From NCBI GenBank assembly GCA_022496805.1, contig CM040104.1:364650-428649 (forward strand): a DNA stretch of 64,000 bases, written 5' to 3'. The stretch is from Pohlia nutans (Eukaryota > Streptophyta > Bryopsida > Bryales > Mniaceae). Every line of letters starts with the position of its first letter. Within the stretch, counting starts at the first letter, position 1. This document shows positions 1 to 12,335 of this stretch, one piece after another. Under the pieces are notes generated by a model. It searched no databases, was not told the origin of the DNA, and was given only the letters and a program-made list of their open reading frames with translations. The translations under genes were made by a program, and so were the position numbers.

Positions 1-539
1 GAGTCAAGTGATGGCAGAAGACATGATCTGCAGAGTGTGCAGTTAGGTAGAGATGAGGAGCATGTAGGCCTACGGCCTGAATACACTACCGTGGAAAGGG
101 AACTGGACACTCCTGATTTGAGAGGATGTAGGAGACTAACCACAGAAGATGTAAACCAAGCTTTGGTCGCTGCAGAGGAGGATCAAGAGGTGGGACATGA
201 TGTGCTATTACAATAGGAAATGAGGTCAAATGCATGGCATAGCCCATTGTATTAGTAGACCAAGTACGAAACATACTATGATATGCAATAGCTTTGGTCT
301 CGGTAATCTTGATGACTACACTTAGTCAGTGATTCTGCATACACGACTAATATGAGTCACTCACTTGACATTACTGTCTACAGTGTCTAAGAGTATTTTT
401 TGAACTGCAGCAAATGGCCAATTCCACATTGCTAATTCTACATTGCCATGGTATACAAAAAGATTTGCCCTATAAATATCTTCAACATCACTCATTGATG
501 CTAGAACATGCATGCTCACTACCCTCGTGGGGTGCACTG

Positions 540-798
540 TACTAAACATGTACGAGTATACGTGAGTGCACAAAAGGGGTATTAATTTGAACATTGCCGT
601 ATTACGTATACAGACAATAAACACATTTAGAACTGAAAATATTCACGTATACTTACACTAAACATATATTTAAAACAAAATACATCTGTATATAAAGGTA
701 TTTAGACATATAACCTCTCGTATACGAGGGGGTTTTTAGAAGGGGTCATGAACGCACGTGATTCTCAAACATAATGTAGAGTGCACCCCCCGAGGCAC
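540..798. repeat. Dispersed repeat, copy 1 (partner at 30,316-30,556)
   Basis: This block is clearly related, in the same orientation, to 30,316-30,556. Shared landmarks are a TACTAAACATGTAC start, a GAACTGAAAATATTCACGTAT stretch, ACATATAACCTCTCGTATAC and a final AATGTA..GTGCACCC. The partner lies downstream of the minus-strand DUF7869-like gene of E4, so this is probably the same flank of a second E4-type element. GTATAC palindromes are frequent inside it (near 443, 555, 606, 648 and 721). Confidence 0.75.
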
Positions 799-1394
799 TA
801 CCTCAAATTATAATTCAAGATGAATACCAAAGCAACACTAAACCAGTGATTGAGACAAAATTTAGCATGAACGTGAAACGGGCACAAATTGAAAGAAAAA
901 GCTGATAAAAAAGAGGGAGAGGTAGAGTAAACAAAAGTGGAAAGAATACATGAGGGGAAGAAGCATTGTAGTCAAAATAAAACTATCCTAGTCAAAAAGA
1001 GAAAAACAATACATCAATGCAAAGTAGATAAATGACAAGTATTTGAACAAGGTGCAAAGAGAACTGCAGTGACTGTAGACAGTAAGAAGGGTATGTGGAA
1101 AAAATATCCATGACATCTGAATTGCAAAAATGATATAAAAATGTAAGAAGAAAAAAAATTATCAAATGAAAAAAAAAAAAAAAAAAAAAAAAACACGCTA
1201 GTTTGTTTTTAATAAAAAGTTAAGAAATACAATATATAAAATGTTAAAACCTCGAAGGAACAAAATAAATTCGAAAGAAAACCCTAAACTAAAGGAAGAA
1301 AAGTCAAATTGAAAGAATAACTCGAACTTAAAGGATATAAATTTGAATTAAAAACCATGAAGGCCCCACTCTAAGACCCACTTACAAATGGCTG

Positions 1395-1648
1395 CCCAAA
1401 ACTATAGTCACATAACTACTAAATCTAGTCATATCGCTGCCCACGCAAAAATTCATATGGCTGCCCACGGAAGAATACGTTCCCCAACAACGTTCCTATT
1501 GAAGTTCCGTGTAAATATGACTAAAATCATAGTCATGTGATGACTATAGACTGTTCTAGTCACCAAAGTAGTTACTGGTGAGTCATATCCTCCCGATAGT
1601 CATATCTAGTCATATGGCCGTAGTCATATTTCGTATGCTCTCCTAGTA
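1395..1648. repeat. Cluster of CACTA-type subterminal motifs
   Basis: Repeated TGACTA and TAGTCA motifs in both orientations occur here (for example around 1,410, 1,430, 1,518, 1,530, 1,540, 1,585, 1,600 and 1,620). The same motif fills the ends of the CACTA element at 3,153-18,067. The block ends with CTAGTAGTG near 1,648, resembling a CACTA right terminus, but I found no matching left terminus. It is probably a terminal fragment or an internally deleted derivative. Confidence 0.45.
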
Positions 1649-2229
1649 GTGTTTCTGGATTGCTAGGGCTTTGTCTGATTTTGATGTCAATCACAAACAT
1701 CCATGGTGTATTTAAATCCAATATTTTAAACCTACAAACGCGAACAATGTCGTACAAGAGACCTATGTCGGATATAATACGAAGAACACTTTCAAATGGA
1801 AAGTTGATGATAGCCACATCCCGGAATGGCTTCACGGTGGTGCTATTTTTTCGTCATGGAAATCAAGTGCAAAACCTGGCTCTCGCCGTCCGGTTATCTC
1901 AATAACATACCGGCACATCGTCATCATCAAAGAGAGCATTGAGCAATTTAATAGGGAAGACGAGTAGAATGACAATTACTAGTTTATCTTATCAGGTTTT
2001 GCAATTTAGCTCTAGTTCAGCTAAATGAGCAATTTAGCTCTCGTCAAGCTAACTCAGAAAATCTCCAAAATCATCGATATACACTTGGTTACACCCTTCT
2101 CAACCGATGATATCCTCTTAGAATTGCATGTAGAAGCCCTCTTTTTCATTCATTAGTAGCGGTTGATTTTAGCAATTACTTGGAACGTTGTGCCTTAAAA
2201 CCCTAACTATTGAGCTAATTGGTTTTCTA

Positions 2230-2319
2230 GAGTTTTTATTGACTCCCATTTTAATCGACTTTCTTGTTTTATTGGAGTTTTTATTGACTCCCATTTTAAT
2301 CGACTTTCTTGTTTTATTG
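2230..2319. repeat. Tandem duplication of 45 bp
   Basis: Two consecutive 45-bp copies, 2,230-2,274 and 2,275-2,319, each run from GAGTTTTTATTGACTCCC to TTGTTTTATTG. By eye they are identical, so the duplication is recent or conserved. No coding role is evident. Confidence 0.9.
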
Positions 2320-2729
2320 AGTTGTTTGTGCAAATTTTGGTTCTCTGAAAGTGTTCTGATGATTGCAAATATAGTTTTGATATGCACTTTAGCTCACGAA
2401 CACCAGCTTTTTGATAACTTTGGATGTTGAAATTAAGGTCGACGGACCCGGCCACGATCCGGGCCTTAAATTGGGCTGCCTTAAATTGGGCGGCTCACTA
2501 TTCATTTCTTCTCGGTGCCTCCAGCCCTCCGCGCCACCAAAGCTTTGTGTTTCCGGAGAGCATTAGTATTGATAGTGCGCAACCGGAGTTAGAGAAGAGA
2601 GAGCGCCAGAAAATTAGGTGGAGTTCACGGAAGAGAGAGAGTGCGCACCCGGAGAGAGAGGCGCGAGAGCTCCATGTAGATAGGCGCAATTTGCGGAATA
2701 GGAGAGAGGTGCGTCCGGAGTTAGTCGCC

Positions 2730-3152
2730 ATGGCGCGTGGAGGAGGAAGCGCGATAGGGTTCAAAATCTTGGAGAAGAGGGTGGTTCCGGTTGTTCCCCA
2801 GCACTCGGGCGACTTTGAGGGGCTGCTCACGGATCTCAAGACCATAGGATGCGAGGGGCTTCTTCACCGGGTGTGGGATTTGCAGGATGCAAAGATGTTG
2901 GCGGAGATTTTGGGCGGAGCCATGGAGCCAGCCTTCTGGTTGAGTTTCATCCGGGCCAAGTACGAGCATTGGACCCGGGAGCACTGGCGCTTCACGTATG
3001 GTTTCCCGGAAGCTAATAACGACCTCGAACCGGCCAATAAAGGAGATTCGGAATGGGTGAAGAAGCGCTTCACCTTCATCTCGGATAAGGACGGGTTCAA
3101 GGTGGAGGATTGCAAGACTCCCCGGGAGCAGCGGCTTCTTCAATGTTTGGTG
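2730..3152 (+). pseudogene. Gag-like protein, N-terminal half (copy C)
   Basis: The start at 2,730 (MAR...) is chosen because copies A (25,862) and B (36,450, minus) begin with the same MAR followed by a conserved KI.EKR block. Shared motifs in order are the QHSxDFE(E/G)LL block, a (W)D(L/V)QD block, GGAMxxAF, I(R)AKY, WTREHWR, DLEP.NxGD and the REQRLLQ block just before the break. The frame is open up to the CACTA insertion point, and the protein resumes at 18,071 with VPI. I do not recognise a catalytic domain. The protein resembles N-terminal gag-like proteins of plant retroelements only in general terms: globular N-terminus, then a charged low-complexity tail. Confidence 0.7.
3150..3152. 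other. 3-bp target-site duplication (left), GTG
   Basis: GTG at 3,150-3,152 abuts the CACTA terminus and is repeated at 18,068-18,070. A 3-bp duplication is diagnostic of CACTA elements. Removing the element and one GTG rejoins the gag-like frame so that it lines up with copies A and B. Confidence 0.9.
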
Positions 3153-3180
3153 CACTACAAGAAAACCAGCCCAATGTGAC
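3153..3180 (+). repeat. CACTA left terminal inverted repeat
   Basis: CACTACAAGAAAACCAGCCC followed by AATGTGAC matches the complement of 18,040-18,067 except for about two to three positions. The CACTACAAGAAAA core is the usual plant CACTA terminus. Confidence 0.95.
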
Positions 3181-4425
3181 TAGGTTTTATGACTACAATA
3201 GGGCACAATCCAAAATGTGACTAGCACTGTTTGTAGTCATTTCGACTTAGTCGCTTCGGACAATCTGACTGGGGGTCATATCGGACACTTCTTGTTCCCA
3301 ATGCTGCGTTCCCACAGTGTTTTGGGACCTCAAAACGGGACCTGCAGTGGGACTTGGGACCATATGACTCTAAATAGTCATACATTTATGACTACACTTA
3401 GTCATCTATATGCAAATAGCGACTGATTGGCATGACTATTTTTAGTGAGGTATGAGTCAATACATGACAGGTTTTATCACTACGCATAGTAGTGAGATGG
3501 TGACTGAATTGAGTCATACATTGAGTTGGGAGAATACGACTCTTTGGAGTCACATCTATTTGACACCCTATAGTCACAAATACTGAAATAGCTTCTGAAT
3601 GATATGACGAATTGTAGTGAGGTATCAGTCAATACATGACTGGTTTTATCACTACGCATAGTAGTGAGATGGTGACTGAATTGAGTCATACATTGAGTTG
3701 GGAGAATAGGAGTCTTTGGAGTCACATCTATTGGACTACCCATAGTCACGAATACTGAAATAGCTTCTGAATGCTATGACTAATTGTAGTGAGATATTAG
3801 TGACTGCATCAACGGTTTTATCACTACGCATATTACTGTGGTGGTGACTGCATTAAGTCACACATAGACTTGGGATAATACGACTCTGTAGAGCCACATC
3901 GAAGTGACTATACATAGTCTCCAATGCTGAAATCATGAGATGGACATGACTAATTATAGTGAGGTATTAGAGAATATAGCAATGGTTTGATCACTACGTA
4001 TAGTGATGTGGTTGTGACTGTATTGCATCATACACACACGTGAGATAATACGACGCTGTAAAGTCAAATATGCTTCACTACACATAGTCACCCATATCAT
4101 CTGCTGACTGCATGGAGTCCTTGTATACTCGTTTCTTTCACTATTGGGAGTCAAATTTCAATATTAAATCAGAAGCATCTGACTAGGACTTGACTGTCCG
4201 TAGTCTTATGCAAACGTATGCCATGCAGTCGAATCTGCCATTCTTACGGTGCGTAGTCATAGATTTTAGTTTCAGATTAGGGTGATAATGAGATCTGTTC
4301 ACTATTACAAGTCAACCGTGCGGTTGTGAGCACTGCGTCAGGTCATGCAAATGATTTTCACACATTTCATTGAAAGAGAAATTTGGTGTTGAAACAGGAT
4401 GCACTGCAACTGGAACTCGATTAGT
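3181..4425. repeat. CACTA left subterminal repeat zone
   Basis: Inverted TGACTA/TAGTCA motifs recur every 20-60 bp. A larger unit of about 170 bp is repeated with variation, around GAGGTATNAGTCAATACATGAC and TTTTATCACTACGCATA (3,448, 3,620 and 3,790). In En/Spm elements this kind of zone holds the TNPA binding sites. Part of it (about 3,739-4,320) has been copied into the first TNP2 intron at about 12,615-13,205. Confidence 0.85.
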
Positions 4426-4750
4426 CTAAACTGCTTGGGAGAAGGACAGATCTATGTCCATGAACTCTGTGGGCCACAGTACAAAGTGCGCTACTGCTCG
4501 TCCTACCAAAGTCACGTGTGGATCATCTAGATCTACGGGTGCAAACAAACTGTAGTCGTCATCTAGGCTTTTCATCACTTACACAGACACGGTACCTGCA
4601 ATTATGGTTTTCCCGTGTAGAGAAGCCCCAGCTACATTTTGCACTTTCCCGAGTGCCACAACTTTATCCTCCTCCCCTTCTTCAAGTCCCTTGAGTCTCA
4701 CAGGGTCACCCTTCTTGAACTCCGGGTCCTCACCTTCTTGTACAACCTAT
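4426..4750 (-). CDS. TNPA-like gene, C-terminal exon
   Basis: The frame reads VVQEGEDPEFKKGDPVRLK, a VVALGKVQ block, an in-frame TAA at 4,579-4,581, then VTLVGRAVAHFVLWP and a terminal stop at 4,426. GD.VxLK..VVALG..(V/Q) followed by a (V)G.AV..FV.WP block is the usual C-terminal pattern of plant TNPA-like proteins. A second copy of the first part lies at 5,070-5,165, so the exon was partially duplicated within the gene. Confidence 0.6.
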
Positions 4751-5168
4751 AATAATAAAAAAAACACAAAACAAGGATCAGTTGGGACTAAATTGCTGCT
4801 TTGATACAAAGATGTACTTCTCCAAGGCTCATGGCACTTATTCAAATTCTATGACTGTGAGAAGTCACATATTTTAACGTCATTACTAATATCAATCAAG
4901 TATTCTAACTTCATGACTAAATCTAGTCAAGCCTGGTCACTCGTTCCATATGAATGACTACAAACAGTCACGAACTTGGCATACTGAATTTCTAAAGAAC
5001 TAAGGCACAACATTCCAGGAAGTGGCTCATGGCACTTACATGTTCACTTATCGGTGCGTTCATGTTTTTCTTGAGTCTCACAGGGTCATCCTTCTTTAAA
5101 TCCGGGTCCTCGATTTCTTGTACAACCTATAAAAATTAAAAAACACACAAAACAGGGATCAGTTGGGA
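4690..5168. repeat. Direct duplication of a TNPA exon segment
   Basis: About 100 bp around 4,690-4,790 recur at about 5,072-5,168. Both copies contain TTGAGTCTCACAGGGTCA, CCTTCTT, CCGGGTCCTC, TTCTTGTACAACCTATAA and GGATCAGTTGGGACT. Read on minus, both encode the VVQE..DP.FKK.DPVRLK peptide with an adjacent splice-like boundary, so this is an exon-plus-intron duplication. Confidence 0.75.
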
Positions 5169-6399
5169 CTTAATCACTGAATTGGTGCTTTCAGAAAAAA
5201 AACCTGTGAAAATACAAGGCTGTCGACACTTACATGTTCACTTACCGGTGCGTTCATGTTTCTCTTCCTCTTCCCTTTCGCGTTCTGCTGACTGTCAATG
5301 TTGGCTTCCTTGCTCTTTTCAGCTTTCTCTTTGCTCCCCCGGAGTGCCCTCTGCTTCGTGGTCTTTCTTCAGCTTCTCAACCTCTGTCAAACGCATTTTC
5401 TTCTGGGTGCGAGTGTCCTCTTTTGCAGGCTTGGAAGCCCTCAAATTCCGAGTTGAGTACACAATTGGGGCACGTCCTCCTGACTTTGCCACGGTCACTG
5501 TACCACAATCCGGAGTGCCTCCTGCAGGGTTGCTCGAAGTTCCCGACGGATGTGAGTCCTTCACATCACCTACTGCAAGAATGTCCTCTGCCTTATCCGG
5601 ATCTGCAGGCTGCGATTCACACTCCCCTGCTTGCTGCAATCCCTGTTGAGTATAGAGGCAACACGTCAATAAGGATCCTCTCAGTCATGGCTTTTAATCA
5701 TGAGCAATGTTTATAAATGTGTTCAACAATGCCACACCTTCTTGACCATTCCAGTCACTTATTCAAATTCTATGATTGTGGATAGTAATAGATTCTAAAC
5801 TGATGACTGTGAGAAGTCATATATTCTAACTTTATTACTATTATCAATCACAAATTCGAACTTCATGACTGCATCTAGTCAAGCCTGGTCACTCTTTTCC
5901 ACAAACAATCACGAACTTGGCATAGTGAATTTTTCTAGAACTAAGGCACAAGATTTTAAGAAGTGCCCAAGCAGGAGCTGTAATAACAGGAGCTGGACAA
6001 CACACATCAAGATCATACTTGTACCTGCAGTGGCATGATACTTTCTTCAATGTGATCTGGCTTTCATGAAGTGTCGGTGCCGGTGGACTCTGAGCTGGAG
6101 CTGCTCTTTGCACTTGCTGCCTTCATGGGAGTGACAACGGGAATCTGCAGGTGCTGCATGATGCGTTCAATGTTCTTCTAAATGGATCTCCGCCAATCAC
6201 TGTCGTGCTCTGGCTGTGCATCAGACACTCGGCTACTCGGGGAGGTTTCATTTCTGGGAATGAGTCTTCGAGGGGCATTTTTGACCTGTGCAAGCTCCCT
6301 TTCAATTTCAACCCTAGTTGGGCTTCTCTCCAGCTCAATGGCCTGCACAGAGATGTTAGATTCCCTAGTTAGTGCTGCATGATTAGTGCCAATTGATGA

Positions 6400-6588
<189 letters not shown>

Positions 6589-6878
6589 TAGGGTCAGACA
6601 TCTCTATGACTAAAAAAAGTCACGAATTCGAACGTGATGACTGAGAACAATCAAAAACTCTAATTTGATGAGTGCACCTAGTCACTTCAAGACCTGGTTT
6701 GCGCTATAGAACAGTTGTACAGCCTTTGCGATCAGGAGCTGTAATGGACTTCTGACGAAACTAAGAAGGAGAACATGCAAGTTTTTCCAAGTACCGGTGA
6801 TCATCTGACTTTGCTGGCAGTCTAGAAAGCTTGGAATGCTTGTGATGAAAGGCATGAAAACAAAGACTGAAGACTTAC

Positions 6879-7816
6879 CAAATTAGCTCGAACATATTCT
6901 TCGTTGCGCCCGGCTGAAGACGGCCTCCTCACTTGCGCTCGGCTGTATCGCAGCTTCTCTGTTTCATGCTGTTTTTTCTCCTCCAAGATGAGTTTTGACA
7001 ACTTTACCCAATGGTCATGCCGAATGTGCTTTGGCTTGTCCTTCCCTTCTTGCATTCTTTTCTTCAACTGATATCTCTTCACCTTCAACTGGCCCTTCAA
7101 AATGCTGTGGAAAGCCTCCTCTGTCACCTTGCCAAGGCCCCCATGGTACTCAAAAGTGTTGTCCACTCGTTCCTTGACAGCGAGCAGCATAGAAGTGTTG
7201 AGATTCTTGTAGTTATCTTTGCTGAAATCTATATCCTCTGCATGACCTCGAAGACATGTTAGCCACAGCGGTCGATTCTGTCCTTGTGGATGTCCTCTCA
7301 GATTGACCTCCACAAGGTGTTTTCTGGGCCCTCCTCCATCTCGAAAGTGTACTCCTGAGCCTGTTGTTGCTTCAAAGCGACCCGTCGTCTGGACTTCTGG
7401 TCTCTGGAATATGAGGGTTCACCAAAGCTCTCAGTCATCTCTGATGGAGAATATGTGGAGGACTTCACCCCAGGCTCCTGCATCTCCATCGCTCGCCTCC
7501 ATTGCAGTAGTTGGAGCTGTCTTTTTGCAATTTCAAGGTCCAAGCTACTAATGGACCCATGCCGGGGAACGGCTCCGCCACGCGAAGGAGGTGTGCTGCC
7601 TCCCTGGTTAGGACGAACCTTGGGTACAACGTCATTGCAGTAATCGAAGGGCTCCCTTGATAGTGAATCGTCTGACATCTTGAGACGTTTTCTTTGTTGA
7701 GGTCGGGCTGTTTGCTGCGGACGTAGTCTCGTTGACCTGGGTTTGGGAATTCCACAACCTCCAGGACCTTGCTTGCGCACCTCCCACACAGTTGGCTCGA
7801 TTGTTTGTGCGCTGCC
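6879..7816 (-). CDS. TNPA-like core exon (Transposase_24 domain)
   Basis: The exon runs from a CAG acceptor (GSAQTIEPTVWEVRK) to a GTAAGT donor after RANL. Its second half has the typical plant TNPA/Transposase_24 layout: a DFSKDNYKNL block, LLAVKERVD, then LKGQLKVKRYQLKKRM, a DHWVKLSKLI tryptophan block, and a basic EKLRYSRAQVRR stretch ending in a Gly/Asn-rich linker. A one-base frameshift near 7,312 separates the Ser/Arg/Gln-rich first half from this domain. This is the strongest evidence for the identity of the minus-strand gene. Confidence 0.7.
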
Positions 7817-7924
7817 CTGCACAATACATACAACGCTAATCATTCTTAGTGTCAAGGTTAGTCATTATCCCAGTTCATGTGACTAGGACCAGTCACAAAT
7901 CCTAAACATATACGGAGTTTGATA

Positions 7925-8857
7925 GTCAACTATTTAGTTCATGTGACTGAACTCAATCAACAAATTCATTCTCAAACTGATTCCAAGCACTCAACGAGCC
8001 TACGGAATCAACTATTCGATTACCACAAATGGTTTGCATGAAAATCTATTAATTAGCACCACAGATGAAAGGAATGAGCATTTGACACAAAACTTGAACA
8101 CAAAACTTCAACACATATTGGTGGCAGACTTGAGCAATCAATCACTCCAATGCAATTGAAGCAAAATCAAACAAACAATCAAAGCTACAGAAAAGGAGTC
8201 ATGTAACGAGCCAACAAGCAAAAACCAAATTCTATCATACATCTTGAGTATGATACGAGTTTAATTTTCGGAATTCTCGTTCATGTGACTATGAGCAGTC
8301 ACAGAGCTTGGAAACATGACTACAGTTTCAAGGCAAGAAAACACAAAATCCATGCCACAACATCAAACACCTACCATGACTGCAGTTTCTTCATTCAAAC
8401 ATGGCACAAAATGAAGCAAACAAGCAAGGCTAAAAAGAGGCCAGGACCTACAGTTCCTTTGCATTGAGAAAGATGAGCCACGTATCCAGGGCTATGTTCC
8501 ACAAAAATGAATCACGAACAGTAAGAACGAGAAGTAAGAACAGTAAGAACGTCAACTATTTAGTTCATGTGACTGAACTCAATCAACAAATTCATTCTCA
8601 AACGGATTCCAAGCACTCAACGAGCCTACGGAATCAACTATTCGATTACCACAAATGGTTTGCATGAAAATCTATTAATTGGCACCACAGATGAAAGGAA
8701 TGAGCATTCGACACAAAACTTGAACACAAAACTTCAACACATATTGGTGGCAGACTTGAGCAATCAATCACTCCAATGCAATTGAAGCAAAATCAAGCAA
8801 ACAATCAAAGCTACAGAAAAGGAGTCATGTAACAAGCCAACAAGCAAAAACCAAATT
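7925..8857. repeat. 307-bp direct repeat pair in a TNPA intron
   Basis: 7,925-8,231 and 8,551-8,857 are near-identical (offset 626 bp, a handful of substitutions). Both start GTCAACTATTTAGTTCATGT and end AGCAAAAACCAAATT. They lie in the large intron between the exons at 9,688 and 7,816. A second shorter pair (about 8,271-8,338 and 9,499-9,565, TTCTCGTTCATGTGACTATG) is interleaved with them. Confidence 0.9.
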
Positions 8858-9410
8858 TACGTACGTGTGAGGAGAGCTAGAAGTGTTTCCCACATCAGTA
8901 ACATTATGGTTTTCACTGATATGCTTGAATTCCTCGTGACATCAGCTTTGGCTGAACATCTAATACTCTACAACATACATATCTCAACGAACAGAGCAAT
9001 ACAATTATATCTCTAGAAAATCATCATGCTACTGAAGTGGGGAACTAAAACTCTCTCCTCATTGATCAAGCATCCCTGTACGTGTAAGGAGAGCATATAT
9101 TGTTTCCCACATCAGTAACATTATAGTTTTCACTGATATGCTTTACTAGTGACATCAGCCTTGGCCGTTCTGAACACTGCTTGCAACACATCTTAACAAA
9201 TCGAGGAGTTTAATTATATCTCCAGAAAATCATCACGCTACTGAAGAGGGGAACTAAAACTCTCTCCTCATTAAGCGAGCACCCCATGTAAGGATAGCAA
9301 ATTTTCCCACATCAGTAACATTATGCTTCACTGATACATGGTTACTAATGAATTGAAGCAGCCATGGCCGTTCTGAACATCACTTGCAGCCCATGGCATT
9401 ATCTAGAAAA
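8858..9410. repeat. Tandem array, three units of about 210 bp
   Basis: Three diverged units follow the direct repeat. Each has TTTCCCACATCAGTAACATT, a TTCACTGATA motif, a (C)TTGGC(C/T) segment, a TAGAAAATCATCA(T/C)GCTACTG segment and GGGAACTAAAACTCTCTCC; the last unit is shortened. They lie in the TNPA intron. A short AAGCAAACATCGAATC microsatellite-like run follows at about 9,583-9,670. Confidence 0.8.
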
Positions 9411-9687
9411 AAATGCAATGCACACAAGTTCCTGGACGTCAACATTCATAATTGATGCATGAAAGTATCTATGACGAGAATCTTAGCAAATGAAGTCAGA
9501 ATTCTCGTTCATGTGACTATGAGCAGTCACAGAGCTTGGAAACAAGACTGCAGTTTCAAGGCAAGCAAACACTGAATCGAGGTAGCAAAGCAAACACCGA
9601 ATCAAGCAAACATCGAATCATCGAATCAAGCAAACATCGAAGCAAACATCGAATCAAGCAAACATCAAAGCAAGGCAGTACACTCAC

Positions 9688-9958
9688 CTGAGGATTTTGC
9701 TTGCCTCGATGTAGCTTTCCCACTGCTACTGGCGAGACCTCATCATCGCCTAGGCTACGCTCGTCATCATTCTCGATGTCAGTTTCGCTCTCCGTTTTCT
9801 CCTCTTTGCTGTGCCACTCCTCGGAGCTGCTCTTCACGCTCCTCACGCATTCCTTTGATTCCTTACAGAGCGCGTCCTTCTACTTGTTCCTTGCAGCTTT
9901 TCGTGGCGGGTTGTTGAGTTGCTTACTCCGACGCACGACTTCCAAACCCTCGCTGCAG
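9688..9958 (-). CDS. TNPA-like gene, acidic exon 2
   Basis: The frame reads a basic block (RRSKQLNNPPRKAARNK), a stop codon, then a Lys/Glu/Asp-rich stretch (SETDIENDDERSLGDDE) ending at a CAG/GTGAGT donor at 9,688/9,687. The composition suggests a nuclear, disordered region. The TAG within it would truncate the protein. It joins the exon starting at 10,385 upstream. No catalytic motif is present or expected. Confidence 0.5.
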
Positions 9959-10050
9959 TAAGCATCACTTGTTACAAACCCTTGCTGCTTACAAGAAATT
10001 GAGGAGGTTTGCAGGATGCAAAGTCGAGCTAGGGTTTAGGGTTTCAGTAC

Positions 10051-10385
10051 CTTTCTCTCTTTCTTCGGTTTCCGATGCTGCTGGCGCCGGCGCTGCGTGT
10101 CTTCTTCACGGTCGCTTGATTCCCCTCTCCTCCCCCCGCTTCGGTTGTGCAAGAGGCGTTAGGGTTGAGCAAGGATTGTGCCAGAAGCGGGACTCCGAGC
10201 TCCTGTAGCTTGAGCTCGTTCTCCTGCCGCAGCCTCTCGTACTCCGGCACAGGAACGTCCTCGTCCCTCCCAAATCCTTCCTCCGAAGCTGGCTCCTCAG
10301 GTCGCTGGGAGACCCCCTCCGAGTTGCAGGTGTTGTCCTCTTCAGGCGGCGAAGGCGCTTCAGCAAGAATCGTGGGCGTCTCCAT
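10051..10385 (-). CDS. TNPA-like gene, first exon
   Basis: This starts at METPTILAEAP and ends at RKRER next to a GT donor at 10,050. It contains a short predicted coiled segment (PEYERLRQENELKLQELG) and an acidic Pro/Glu-rich N-terminus. It faces the TNP2 gene start at 12,336 across a spacer of about 1.9 kb, which should hold two divergent promoters. The assignment to the TNPA gene rests on strand, spacing and splice sites, not on homology. Confidence 0.5.
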
Positions 10386-10423
10386 CGCTCGAGCAAGCAG
10401 GAGCAGTGAGGCGTGGGAGGCAA

Positions 10424-12335
10424 TCGAGCGCCCTTGTCATCGCCATTTTGATCGTCCTCTTCAGGTTCGAATGAGCTACCACCGTCAATTCCAAAACTTA
10501 ATGCTTGTTAGATCATGTAGTTAGCACCACTACGTTTAAACGCCGCCAAATACTTTGCATTTATTCAAATTTTAGGGCTCTGTAACGAGCGTGCTAGGGT
10601 CGCAACTGTCATCCATTATGCCGTCTCCATCGCTCAGGCTGCTTTACAGTCGTTGCTTCAAGCTGTCCAGGAGATTGCAATGCGTGGTGAAGGACGATTT
10701 GACCAAGGTCAGTCATAAGTTTGGTTTATGTGACGCTACGAAGTCACAAAACTTCATCATATAGCGAGTTCAGTAGTCAGTAGTTTGGTTCATGTGACTG
10801 ACGGCAGTGACGGAGTTTAAACTTTGATGGCACACTATGCTATTGACCCCACTAATCCTCAGTTTCGAATCCTTGCAGCCCTGCTTAAAATTCTTGCTTA
10901 AAATCCTTGCAGCCCAGCTTAAAATTCTTGCAGCCCAGCTTGGTTCACTTGGTTCACTCTTCTCAACATGATGGATGTGTTCTTCTGTAGAACCCCCTTT
11001 TACTAGTATTGAAGATAAATTGATAAAGTTTCAGACCATGTAATTTGTGTGGTCATTGATGTACGTACCAATTCCACTAAGGACTGAGTGAGTGCCAATG
11101 TGACAGGAGGCTATGCATTTGTGCCCATGTTGACAGAAATTTTCCACACTAGAATTGTATCATTTTCGGACATGCTAATGACCTGACACTTCTCGATAGA
11201 AAGTCACGAAATCTTGTTAATGGCAGAATTGTTCTTCTAAATCAATTCCCGTAGATATGGCACTGGATAATAAAACCTTTTGATGTAGGTCGAGGGACCT
11301 CATTATGACCATTTAAGGATTTTTGACCATGAAATTGATGGAGTAAATATGAAATTTTTAGGTAAAATAAGAAGTTAGAAATGATCGACTTTCCATATAT
11401 ATATATACAGTATATATATATATTCAATTGACTTTGTTGGGATGTGTAAACATGATTAAAAACAAGAATATATTTGATCAGTGCATTTTGATTTGGATTG
11501 AGAAGGGGCTTGAACAGGGACGGTTTGAAGGGAATAGAATTGGGGTTTGATTCTCATACTCCGTACTAGGGATTTGCAGCTCCCTGGTATGTGGAAACCA
11601 TTATGTTGGCAATACTGTTGAGAGTATCCTGTTAATGGAAATGATTGAATTCTTCAAACAGAGTGATATGCAGAAGGTGAGCAGATTCCAAACTCTGAAA
11701 TTGAAAATTGAATTTTTATTTTTCTATTAATTTGATTTAATTGTTTATTTGACATAAATGAAGAATATTAATTTTTCTATTTATTTATCATCAAATCAAC
11801 TTTCTCACACAATTTTCAAAGTCAATTGTGTGATACTTGACACCTTTACTTCTCTATAAAATGAATTGTTTTGTTCTACATCTGCCCTTGAGCAGGTGAT
11901 GATCCAATACCTTATATGAAAGAGTGGGATGAGCATATTTGGAACAAAAATGAAAAAATATTACCACTGATTCTTTGTGGGTGTTGCTATGCCACTCTCC
12001 TTGACATGTTATCAAAATGTGGTCAGTGAGTGGTTGTTCTCACCTTCTGCCAAAATTGAAATTTGTAACCAGATATGGAGACTAGGATTTTTTTCCCTTT
12101 CTGTTGGAGCTTTTTCTCTAGAATTTTATTTCAGAATTGAGAGAGGTCGTTTTTCATTTTCCAAAGACACTGCTCTGTTGGTCTGCCTCAAATCTGACTC
12201 TATAACATTGAAATTTTGACCAGAAGTAAGGAGTTTTATTACCGGTATGAACAGAAACCAAGCTGAGTTCATATGCTCAATTTCGCGTGGTTTTCTGTAT
12301 AGGAGCAAGTGCCATTGACTGCTTTACATTGACAA
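10424..12335. promoter_or_regulatory. Spacer between divergent CACTA genes
   Basis: About 1.9 kb separates the start of the minus-strand TNPA-like gene from the plus-strand TNP2 start. It contains further TGACTA-type motifs (around 10,710-10,810), an AT-rich middle with a TATATA run at 11,397-11,420, and AT-rich DNA near 11,700-11,870. I see no reading frame with homology. Two promoters are expected here from gene orientation, but I cannot point to specific TATA boxes with confidence. Confidence 0.5.

Larger units (their letters stand above)
1..2439. other. Noncoding, decayed repeat region
   Basis: I see no supportable gene here; the short open frames on both strands lack recognisable domains and codon structure. 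The region holds a segment (540-798) that recurs near 30.3 kb, a poly-A run (about 1,168-1,192), a cluster of TGACTA/TAGTCA motifs (about 1,395-1,648), two TTTAGCTC..AGCTAA motifs (about 2,003-2,052) and a 45-bp tandem duplication (2,230-2,319). It reads as layered remnants of the same mobile families found later in the window. Confidence 0.6.
2440..3152 (+). mobile_element. Gag-like element copy C, 5' part, split by CACTA
   Basis: Homology to copies A (25,148-29,523) and B (32,770-37,124) starts near 2,440 (GGACCCGGCCACGATC and the AAATTGGGC-rich leader) and runs to the CACTA insertion. The 5' terminus seen in A and B (TGTCGAACC) is missing, so the copy is 5'-truncated or diverged. The stretch before the start codon at 2,730 is purine-rich with repeated CGGAGAG/GCGC motifs, as in the leaders of A and B. 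The remainder resumes at 18,071. Confidence 0.8.

Noticed and set aside
1014..1196. Short minus-strand frame with a poly-Phe start
   Set aside because: The poly-Phe comes from the poly-A run; there is no further coding signal.
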